64,000 nucleotides of DNA, from contig CAVVYA010000008.1 of assembly GCA_963752345.1 (NCBI GenBank), positions 17,288 through 81,287 on the forward strand, in the 5' to 3' direction. Under the pieces are notes generated by a model that saw only the letters and a program-made list of their open reading frames with translations, did no database searches and had not been told where the DNA came from. Each line of letters starts with the position of its first letter. The first letter of the stretch is position 1. Shown here piece by piece: positions 56,450-64,000 of this stretch. The translations under genes and the position numbers were made by a program. The DNA comes from CAVVYA01 sp963752345 (lineage in GTDB: Bacteria; Pseudomonadota; Alphaproteobacteria; SMXQ01).

Positions 56450-56468
56450 ACGCGCCCGCCTGCATTTC

Positions 56469-56499
56469 GGGGCAGCGACGATCGTCGCTGCCCCTTTTT
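56469..56499 (+). terminator. Rho-independent terminator after the porin gene
   Basis: GGGGCAGCGACGA followed directly by its exact reverse complement forms a 26-base palindrome (56469-56494) followed by TTTTT (56495-56499). It folds to a strong stem with a four-base loop and lies 20 bases past the porin stop. The symmetric sequence could also act on the opposite strand, but the run of T favours the plus strand. Confidence 0.9.
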
Positions 56500-56652
56500 C
56501 CATATCGGGAGGAGGCGGGAGACGGACGAATTAACGATGTTGCTAAGGTTGCAAGGATTAAGACGACGGGATATTCCTCAATCCACCGGGCCTGAGCCGC
56601 AAATGCTCAATCTCACGACCGAAGCGCTTCATGTCTCGGCTAAAGATAAAAA

Positions 56653-57453
56653 ATGGCTTCGGGGGAAAACGTATTGGCTTTAGAGAAAACTCGCCGTCGC
56701 GCGAATGACACGACCCGCTTAGATTGTAACAATGCGTTGTTGCGCTCGCTTCCCAAAGAGCAACTGGCGTACCTGTTGCCGCAGTTCGAGCGGATCAGCC
56801 TGAGACGGCGGGGGGTGGTTCAATTCGCCAACAGCGCGATGAACCACGTCTATTTTATCGAGGAGGGGCTTATTTCGGTCCTTGCCGACACGGGGCCGGG
56901 AAAATCCGTGGAAACCCGCGTGATCGGTCCGGAGGGGTTCGTCGGCATCAGGGTCGTTCTGGGAAAGCGCGAGTCCTGTCACCGCAGAATCGTCCAGGTT
57001 GGCGGCAGCGCGCTGCGCCTTCCATCCGACGAGTTTGCAAAGCTGCTGGACGAGAACAAGGAGCTTCATCAGAGGATGCTGGAATACGTGCACAACGTGT
57101 TCATCCAGGCTTCGGTGCTCAGTGCGTGCAATGCCAATCATCCCATCCAGCAGCGCCTCGCCAGGTGGCTGCTGATGGCGCAGGACCGCTGCGGGAGCAC
57201 GAGTCTGCACGTTACACAAAAAATGGTGTCTCGGCTGCTCGGCGTGCGCCGGGCGACGATCGGTGACTGCATGGCGGCGATGGAACAGCAGGATATCCTC
57301 GTGCGATCGCGATCGTTCATTACGATTACGGACCGCGAAAAGCTCGAAACGGTGGCTTGCAGGTGTTATGCGTCGATCAGCAGCTCGGACAAAGAATCCT
57401 GGACCACCGCCAGGACAACTAACCCGACGCACGGATTGATCGGGACCGGCTGA
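56653..57453 (+). CDS. Crp/Fnr-family transcriptional regulator
   Basis: A 266-residue regulator. The N-terminal cyclic-nucleotide-binding-like domain covers about residues 30-150 (LPQFERISLRRRGVVQFANSAMNHVYFIEEGLISVLAD, then GPEGFVGIRVVLG). The C-terminal helix-turn-helix is HVTQKMVSRLLGVRRATIGDCMAAMEQQDIL. There is no N-terminal Cys cluster for an iron-sulfur sensor, so it is not FNR-type proper. The ligand is unknown. It lies alone between the porin terminator and the iron transporter and could regulate either. Confidence 0.83.
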   Translation: MASGENVLALEKTRRRANDTTRLDCNNALLRSLPKEQLAYLLPQFERISLRRRGVVQFANSAMNHVYFIEEGLISVLADTGPGKSVETRVIGPEGFVGIRVVLGKRESCHRRIVQVGGSALRLPSDEFAKLLDENKELHQRMLEYVHNVFIQASVLSACNANHPIQQRLARWLLMAQDRCGSTSLHVTQKMVSRLLGVRRATIGDCMAAMEQQDILVRSRSFITITDREKLETVACRCYASISSSDKESWTTARTTNPTHGLIGTG

Positions 57454-57767
57454 GCGGCAAGCTCAAGCGCCGTTGATGATCTCCGGCGTTCCGCGCTCCT
57501 TATCATCGTTGAACGTTGCCCGGGTGGCTGCTTCCTCCCTCAGCCGGCCATCGTCCACCCATGAGTGGGAAGGCCTCACCTCAAGTCGGCTGCGCCGGCC
57601 CCGGTCGGTGCGCGCCAGTCTATATTCGGTATCCTTGGCGGCTCGACGGGATTCTCAGAAGTAGGCTCGGCTGGCCGGCTGCCGCGCCTCAATGGGGTTC
57701 CGGCGATTTGACAGCCGCGGCCCACCAAGGCGATACTTGGGCCAATCAACGAGGCTGGGAGGCCCAC
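57454..57767. other. Intergenic region upstream of the iron-type ABC importer
   Basis: About 310 bases. It probably carries the promoter of the binding-protein gene. I see no Fur-box-like or other palindrome I would defend and no gene. Confidence 0.4.
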
Positions 57768-58826
57768 ATGACCGCGACAATCCCAACGAGCGCCCGCTCG
57801 TTCGCCAAGACCGCATTCGCCGTTTTGCTGGCCGGGACAGCCCTTTTGCTGCTGCCGACCGTGGCCAGCGCCCAGAATCGGGCCTGGCTGGACCAGTCCT
57901 TGCTGCCCGGCGCCAAGAAAGAGGGCAAGGTCACCGCCTACGGCTCGATGAACGAGGAAGAGGCGCTGCCGGTCTTCAAGGTCTTCCAGGACGTGACCGG
58001 CATTCCGGTGGAATATGTGCGCAACTCCGATACCGGCCTGATGTCACGCATCACCGTCGAACAACGCGCCGGCAAGCATTCGTGGGATGTGCTGCAGACC
58101 ACCGCCGTCAACAAGCTGCCGACCGAATGGCTTGCCCAATTCGACCCGTCGGAAGCCAAGAACCTGCAGGCCTCCGCGAAGGATCCCGACCGACGCTGGT
58201 ATGGCGTCTACTCCAACTACAATTCGCCGGCCTACAACACCGAAAAGGTGAAGAAGGAAGATCTGCCCAAGACGCTCGAGGACCTCGCCAAGAAGACCGA
58301 GTGGAAGGGCCGCGTCGCCATCGATTTCAGCGACAACGAGTGGCTGCGCGCCGTCATCCAGCATTACGGCGAGGACAAGGGTAAGGCCCTCGTCAAGGAC
58401 ATCGTCCAGAAGCTCGACGTCAAGGTGGTCAAAGGCCACCTCGCGCTCGCCCGCTCGGTCGGCGCCGGCGAATACTGGGTCGCCCTCAACAACTACACGA
58501 ACCTGACGCTCAACGTGAAGCTCGGCGGCGGCCCGACCGACTTCTGGGTGATGGAGCCGGTGGCGGTGTTCTACGGCCAGGTCGGCGTCAACGCCAAGGC
58601 GCCGAATCCGAATGCGGCGCGGCTGCTGTCCAACTTCGTGCTGAGCCAGGAAGGCCAGACCCTGTTCACGAAATACGGCCGCATCCCGACCCGCGGCGAC
58701 GTGGAATCGAACCCGCCCGGCGTGCTCAAGGCCTACGAAGGCAAGAAGGTGGTTTCCGCCGTGATGTCGTCCCAGGAGGAAGACAAATGGCAGAAGCTTT
58801 TCAAGGAGCTGTTCGCAGTTCGTTGA
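57768..58826 (+). CDS. ABC transporter substrate-binding protein, iron-type (FbpA/AfuA-like)
   Basis: A 352-residue periplasmic protein. Start ATG 57768 is followed by a long signal ARSFAKTAFAVLLAGTALLLLPTVASAQ. The family-type opening KKEGKVTAYGSMNEEEALPVFKVFQDVTGIPVEYVRNSDTGLMSRI and the later SNYNSPAYNTEKVKKEDLPKTLEDLA (with the pair of Tyr used for Fe3+ or phosphate-bound metal in related proteins) and PNAARLLSNFVLSQEGQTL assign it to the Fe3+/polyamine-type binding proteins. It is followed by a double-domain permease and an ATPase in one operon. Ligand is inferred, not certain. Confidence 0.85.
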   Translation: MTATIPTSARSFAKTAFAVLLAGTALLLLPTVASAQNRAWLDQSLLPGAKKEGKVTAYGSMNEEEALPVFKVFQDVTGIPVEYVRNSDTGLMSRITVEQRAGKHSWDVLQTTAVNKLPTEWLAQFDPSEAKNLQASAKDPDRRWYGVYSNYNSPAYNTEKVKKEDLPKTLEDLAKKTEWKGRVAIDFSDNEWLRAVIQHYGEDKGKALVKDIVQKLDVKVVKGHLALARSVGAGEYWVALNNYTNLTLNVKLGGGPTDFWVMEPVAVFYGQVGVNAKAPNPNAARLLSNFVLSQEGQTLFTKYGRIPTRGDVESNPPGVLKAYEGKKVVSAVMSSQEEDKWQKLFKELFAVR

Positions 58827-58909
58827 ACCGGCAGGGACATGCGTTTAGTCCAGACAGGAGAGGGCCGAACCATTCTTCCGAATGATCCGGCTCAACGGGG
58901 GACGTTACC

Positions 58910-60661
58910 TTGACAGCCGGTGACAGCGTCGGCGCCATGCGGGGCGAGCGCGGCATGTTTGCCGGCTTGGCGCAATGGCTGCGGCCTGCCAACCTTGTTC
59001 TTGTGATCTGTGCGGTGATCGCGGGCTGGCTCGTGCTGGTGCCCCTCGCGGCGCTGTTCTATACGGCGTTTTCCGAGGATACCGTCTACGGGCCCGGCGC
59101 CTTCACGCTGCAGAACTTCGTCGACGCCTACTCGGATTACCAGATTCTCGGCGTGCTGTGGACGACGCTCGTCTTCGCCACGGGAACGGCGCTGCTCACC
59201 TTCGCGCTCGGCACGGCGGTCGCCTGGGTTGTCGAGCGCACCGACGCGCCCGGCCGCAGCCTGTTTCACACCCTGGCGCTGCTCTCTTTCGCGATACCCG
59301 GCCTGCTCACCACCATGGCCTGGATGCTGGTGCTCAGCCCCAACATCGGCTGGGCCAACGCGCTGCTGCGCGAGGTGTTCGGCTTGGCGGAATCGCCGTT
59401 CAACATCTATTCCATGGGCGGCATGATCTGGGCCCTGAGCAGCCACTATTTCCCGCTCGCCTATCTCCTGATGGGGCCGGCCTTCCGGGTGCTCGACGTC
59501 CGCATGGAGGAAGCCGCCGCGATGTCCGGCGCCGGCACCCTGCAGGTCGCTTCGCGCGTCACCCTGCCGCTGCTCCGCCCGGCGATCCTGTCGACCATGC
59601 TGCTGCTGTTCATCCGCGGCGTCGAGAGCTTCGAGGTGCCGCGCCTGATCGGCATGCCGGCGCGTATCTTCGTGCTTACCACGGACATCCAGTCGGCCAC
59701 CGCCGAGGCGCCGCCCAAGTTCGGCATAGCGGGTGCGCTCGGCCTGACCCTGCTGCTGATCTGCGTGGTCGGCGTCTATCTCTACCGGCGCGCCACGGTC
59801 AATGCGGAAGCCTACGCCACGGTCACCGGCAAGGGCTATAAGCCGACCCTGATCGACCTCCGCGAATGGCGCTGGCCGGTCAGCATCGCCATCGGCCTGA
59901 TGTTCTTGCTGGCGCTCGGGCTGCCGCTGTTCACGCTGGCCTGGCAGTCGTTCTTCCGCAACGTGACCAGGCCGGACGCCGCTGCCATCGCGGCCATGAC
60001 GTGGGACAATTACCGCTACATCCTCGACTATCCGATCTTCCTCAACGCCGTGAAGAACAGCGTGTCGCTCGGCGCCCTGGCGGCGACCACGGTCGTGCTG
60101 CTGACCTTCGTCATGGCCTGGATCGCCCAACGCACGCGGACGCGCTTCGGCTGGACGCTCGACGTGCTGGCCTTCGTGCCGATCGCCATCCCGAGCGTCA
60201 TCATGGGCGCGTCCATCCTGTTCGCCTATCTGATCATTCCGCTGCCGGTCTACAACACGATCTGGATTCTGCTGATCGCCTACATCACCATGAATTTGCC
60301 CTACGGCATGCGCTTCACGGCCAGTGGCATCGTGCAGATCCATAGGGAGCTGGAAGAGGTGGCGCAGATGAGCGGCGCTGGCGTGATCCAGACCTTCCGC
60401 CGGGTGTTGCTGCCGCTGCTGGCCCCGGTGCTGATCGCCGCGTGGCTCTATATTTTCGTGCTCGCGGTGCGCGAGCTTTCGGCCTCGATTTTCCTTGCCG
60501 GTCCCGGCACCCATGTGCTCGGCACCATCAGCCTGACCATGTGGGAGGAAGGCGGCAGCTTCGGCGCGGTCTGCGCGCTCGGCATCATCCAGATCCTGCC
60601 GCTGGTCGTCATCGTCATGATCATGCGGCGGCTCGAGACCATGGTCAGCAACCGCGGTTGA
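58910..60661 (+). CDS. ABC transporter permease, two fused permease domains (iron-type)
   Basis: A 583-residue membrane protein with about twelve helices and two binding-protein-dependent permease domains. The EAA-type coupling loops are EEAAAMSGAGTLQVASRVTLPLLRP (about 203-227) and EEVAQMSGAGVIQTFRRVLLPLLAP (about 483-507). One polypeptide thus supplies both halves, as in FbpB/SfuB. TTG 58910 is used; ATG 58937 is the next in frame. It needs the ATPase encoded after an 80-base gap. Confidence 0.88.
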   Translation: MTAGDSVGAMRGERGMFAGLAQWLRPANLVLVICAVIAGWLVLVPLAALFYTAFSEDTVYGPGAFTLQNFVDAYSDYQILGVLWTTLVFATGTALLTFALGTAVAWVVERTDAPGRSLFHTLALLSFAIPGLLTTMAWMLVLSPNIGWANALLREVFGLAESPFNIYSMGGMIWALSSHYFPLAYLLMGPAFRVLDVRMEEAAAMSGAGTLQVASRVTLPLLRPAILSTMLLLFIRGVESFEVPRLIGMPARIFVLTTDIQSATAEAPPKFGIAGALGLTLLLICVVGVYLYRRATVNAEAYATVTGKGYKPTLIDLREWRWPVSIAIGLMFLLALGLPLFTLAWQSFFRNVTRPDAAAIAAMTWDNYRYILDYPIFLNAVKNSVSLGALAATTVVLLTFVMAWIAQRTRTRFGWTLDVLAFVPIAIPSVIMGASILFAYLIIPLPVYNTIWILLIAYITMNLPYGMRFTASGIVQIHRELEEVAQMSGAGVIQTFRRVLLPLLAPVLIAAWLYIFVLAVRELSASIFLAGPGTHVLGTISLTMWEEGGSFGAVCALGIIQILPLVVIVMIMRRLETMVSNRG

Positions 60662-60689
60662 GCCATGGGCGAAGCCTCGATCAAACGAC

Positions 60690-60732
60690 AATCCGGCAAA
60701 CCACAATCCGGCAAACGGTAACTCGGCAAAAG
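60690..60732 (+). repeat. Short direct repeats between permease and ATPase genes
   Basis: The unit ACAATCCGGCAAAC occurs twice (starting about 60688 and 60703), and a third, shorter CTCGGCAAA follows just before the ATPase ribosome site. The spacing of about 15 bases suggests slippage duplication. Function unlikely but the leader could bind a protein. Confidence 0.35.
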
Positions 60733-60744
60733 GGAATAGAGGCC

Positions 60745-61863
<1,119 letters not shown>

Positions 61864-62019
61864 CCGGCCGTCAAAAGGCGTAGGACGCCGCCGGGACTGG
61901 CTCGAACCCTTGGATTCTAAGGCAAATTCTGCCTAGCCCGTGGGCAGGCCTTAACTCGCCCTTAACAGTAATTGCCTCAAATTGTTCCTGTCGAAAAGAC
62001 AAGAACGACAGGGTGGAGC

Positions 62020-63612
62020 ATGAGGGCTGTGCCTCCGATGGCGGCGCAAAGCGACCTTCCGCTGGGAATGGGCGCTAAGGGGGATTCGCGTTCGAACGAT
62101 CCCGAGGCCGTCCGTTACTTCGACGAGGGCGACGAACGTGCCGCCACCCGCTTGCTCGGCACCATCCTCGATACGGTGATGCAGGGTATCGCCTTGTTCG
62201 ACGCCGATCTCAATCTCGTCCTGTTCAACCGGTCCTATCCCGAACTGCTCGACTATGCGCCGGATTTCCTGCGTCTAGGCATGAATTACGAGGAAATTCT
62301 GCGGTTCAACGCGGGGCGCCGCGAACGCGGCGACCGTGAACCGGACGAGTATGTCCGGGAGCGCCTGGCCGTGGTCCGGTCCTCGACGCCGTTCCGCCGC
62401 GAGCACGTACGACCGACCGGCAAGGTGATCGCCATCCGCTTCACGCCGATTCCGAGCGGCGGCTTCATCCACACCTATACCGACATCACAGCCCGCAAGC
62501 ATGCCGAGGAGGATGCCGCGCGCACCTCCGCGGTCCTCAAGGCGACGCTGGAGAACATGGCGGACGGCGTGCGTGTGTTCGACAACGACCTGCGGTTGAT
62601 CGCCTGCAACCAGAAATCCCTGGATATGTTCGGTTATCCGCCGAAGTTCGGAGAAATCGGCACGCCCTACCAGGAATTCGTTAGCCTCAACATCGAGCGC
62701 GGCGACTACGGAGCAACCGATTTCGTCGAACTGTCCGAGAGAATCGAGCGAGCGCGTCACGGAACCGGCGGCAATCGCGAGCACCGGATGCCGGATGGCC
62801 GCATCATTCTCAAGCTGCGCAATCCGATGCCGGGAGGCGGATTCGTCAGCACCTACCAGGACATCACCGCGCGCAAGCAGGTCGAGCAAGTGCTGGCCGA
62901 TCAGGCGCGCCTGCTGCAGCAGGCCATGGAAGAGCTGCAGCGCTCGAATTCCGAGCTCGAGCAGTTCGCCTACGTCGCATCGCATGATCTGCAGGAGCCG
63001 CTCCGCATGGTGGCGAGCTATTGCCAACTGCTTCAGCGGCGCTACGCGGCCAAGCTCGACGGCGACGCCCATGAGTTCATCGGCTTTGCGGTCGAAGGCG
63101 CCAAGCGCATGCAGAGCCTGATCAACGATCTCCTGCTTTATTCCCGCGTCGGCACCAAAGGCAAGCCCTTCACGCCGACTTCGCTCGAACAGGTCTTCGC
63201 CGACGCGGTGGCCAACCTCACCGTATCGATCGGCGAGGCCAAGGCCGAAATCAGCCATGACCCTTTGCCGATGGTGCAGGGCGACAGGGTCCAGCTGCTG
63301 CAACTGTTGCAAAACCTGCTCGGCAACGCGCTGAAATTCCGGCGCGAAACGCCCGTGCGCATCCATGTCGGCGCGCAGCGCGACGGCGGGCAGTGGCTGA
63401 TCAGCGTGACCGACAACGGTATCGGCATCGAGCCGCAATATGCCGAGCGTATCTTCATGATTTTTCAGCGGCTGCACACGCGGGAGCAGTACCCGGGCAC
63501 CGGCATCGGTTTGTCGGTGTGCAAGAAGATCGTCGAGCGCCACGGCGGCAGGATCTGGGTCGAGCCTGCGCCAACGGGCGGCAGCGTGTTCCAGTTTACG
63601 GTGCCTGCGTAG
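62020..63612 (+). CDS. PAS-domain sensor histidine kinase
   Basis: A 530-residue soluble kinase (no membrane segment seen). Two PAS-7-type domains (about 40-155 and 165-285; LFDADLNLVLFNRSYPELL and VFDNDLRLIACNQKSLDMF, each ending in TYTDITARK or TYQDITARK) precede HisKA with the phospho-accepting His in ASHDLQEPLRMV (about 322). The ATPase domain has LLGNALKFR (N box, about 435), SVTDNGIGIEP (G1) and GTGIGLSVCKK (G2). ATG 62020 follows GGGTGGAG. The next gene, a response regulator, is 10 bases away and is the likely partner. Confidence 0.88.
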   Translation: MRAVPPMAAQSDLPLGMGAKGDSRSNDPEAVRYFDEGDERAATRLLGTILDTVMQGIALFDADLNLVLFNRSYPELLDYAPDFLRLGMNYEEILRFNAGRRERGDREPDEYVRERLAVVRSSTPFRREHVRPTGKVIAIRFTPIPSGGFIHTYTDITARKHAEEDAARTSAVLKATLENMADGVRVFDNDLRLIACNQKSLDMFGYPPKFGEIGTPYQEFVSLNIERGDYGATDFVELSERIERARHGTGGNREHRMPDGRIILKLRNPMPGGGFVSTYQDITARKQVEQVLADQARLLQQAMEELQRSNSELEQFAYVASHDLQEPLRMVASYCQLLQRRYAAKLDGDAHEFIGFAVEGAKRMQSLINDLLLYSRVGTKGKPFTPTSLEQVFADAVANLTVSIGEAKAEISHDPLPMVQGDRVQLLQLLQNLLGNALKFRRETPVRIHVGAQRDGGQWLISVTDNGIGIEPQYAERIFMIFQRLHTREQYPGTGIGLSVCKKIVERHGGRIWVEPAPTGGSVFQFTVPA

Positions 63613-63622
63613 GAGGAACCTC

Positions 63623-64000
63623 ATGCACGGACGGGTCAACATGACTGCAATCGATATTCTGATGGTCGAGGACAATCCGGGCGACGCCCGCCTGACCCGA
63701 GAAGCGCTGAAGGAAAGCAAGGTCTGCAACAACCTGCACCACGTCCGTGACGGCGTCGAAGCGATGGAGTTCTTGCGCAAAGAGGGCGAATTTACTGACG
63801 CCCCGACACCCATATCATCCTTCTCGACCTCAACCTGCCGCGCAAGGACGGTCGTCAAGTCCTCGCCGAGCTCAAGGCGATCCCGCATCTCAAGCATATT
63901 CCGGTGGTCGTCCTCACCACCTCGGAAGCCGAGCAGGACATCGTCAAAAGCTATCGAGTCCATGCCAACTGCTATATCACCAAGCCGGTCGATCTCGACA
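63623..64000 (+). CDS. CheY-like response regulator (3' end outside window; one frameshift)
   Basis: The receiver domain begins at ATG 63623, with TAGGAGGAA seven bases upstream (AGGAGG). Acidic pocket ILMVEDNPGDARL, then CNNLHHVRDGVEAMEFLRKEGEF. A one-base deletion near 63808 shifts the frame, after which IILLDLNLPRKDGRQVL carries the phospho-acceptor Asp. VVVLTTSEAEQDIVKSYRVHANCYITKP has the conserved Thr and Lys. This single-domain form (Rcp1-like) pairs with PAS kinases such as the one upstream. ATG 63641 is an alternative start. Confidence 0.85.
   Translation, partial: MHGRVNMTAIDILMVEDNPGDARLTREALKESKVCNNLHHVRDGVEAMEFLRKEGEFTDAPTPISSFSTSTCRARTVVKSSPSSRRSRISSIFRWSSSPPRKPSRTSSKAIESMPTAISPSRSIST

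Noticed and set aside
58892..60706. Minus-strand open frame of 604 codons opposite the iron-type permease
   Set aside because: Composition is dominated by Arg, Gln, His, Asp and Gly with no domain. The plus strand encodes a clear two-domain permease.
60690..60732. Possible CRISPR-like repeat array
   Set aside because: Only two to three imperfect 9-14 base units without spacers. No CRISPR array was seen anywhere in the window.
62275..63963. Minus-strand open frame of 562 codons opposite the histidine kinase
   Set aside because: Antisense shadow. The kinase and response regulator on the plus strand have full motif sets.

Overview
The window looks like chromosomal DNA of an alphaproteobacterium, probably from the Rhodospirillales or a near relative. 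It is GC-rich, the housekeeping order is RNase E/G then yacG, the outer membrane carries a Porin_4-type porin, and a DUF1194 von Willebrand protein is present. The organism call is inference from family content; no 16S rRNA gene is present.

Layout. (1) 1-1265: end of a housekeeping segment (RNase E/G C-terminus, a small unknown protein, yacG, tRNA-Phe). (2) 1320-5759: an accessory stretch of visibly lower GC that starts with a degraded tyrosine recombinase pointing into tRNA-Phe. It continues with two convergent polysaccharide membrane genes, one of them a fusion of a flippase-like and an O-antigen-ligase-like domain. (3) 6204-7504: a regulatory module of paired palindromes around a sigma70-like promoter, a winged-helix regulator and a NusG/RfaH-like antiterminator. 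(4) 7619-38928: a large surface-polysaccharide cluster. It holds heptose-precursor enzymes (sedoheptulose-phosphate isomerase, heptose bisphosphatase, transaldolase-like aldolase, a nucleotidyltransferase-kinase), several sugar-nucleotide dehydrogenases and epimerases, an orphan thiamine-dependent E1 alpha/beta pair, and an acetolactate-synthase-like enzyme. It also holds an ABC exporter, an acetyltransferase, two PhyH-type dioxygenases, two proteins of unknown family, a Nudix hydrolase, six methyltransferases, a family-4 glycosyltransferase and an asparagine-synthase-like amidotransferase. (5) 38929-40900: a junk-like junction with an IS3-family remnant and rearranged pieces of a Na+/Ca2+ exchanger. 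(6) 40947-49918: a respiratory operon joining a GMC-type periplasmic dehydrogenase (small subunit, flavoprotein, cytochrome c) to a caa3/ba3-like oxidase (CoxB-cytochrome c, CoxA-CoxC, CtaG). (7) 50299-64000: acyltransferase, TctC-type binding protein, two tiny paralogous lipoproteins, DUF1194 protein, porin with terminator, Crp/Fnr regulator, a complete iron-type ABC importer, and a PAS histidine kinase followed by a response regulator that runs off the end.

How the genes work together. Region 3 probably controls region 4: the winged-helix protein may bind the palindromes, and the NusG-like protein would let polymerase read through the long cluster. Region 4 appears to make a nucleotide-activated heptose or a higher, possibly branched sugar, decorate it by methylation, acetylation, amidation and oxidation, and export or polymerise it. 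Region 6 looks like a self-contained electron path from a sugar or alcohol to oxygen.

Quality caveat. Reading frames are broken by single-base indels, densely at 8.8-18.0 kb, moderately at 41.3-49.9 kb and sparsely at 24.7-38.9 kb, whereas 18.1-24.7 kb and 50.3-63.8 kb are almost clean. Conserved motifs and the ATGA gene overlaps survive, so I treat most broken genes as real genes with sequence errors and give the full gene span. Reconstructed protein features in those genes come from switching frame by eye.
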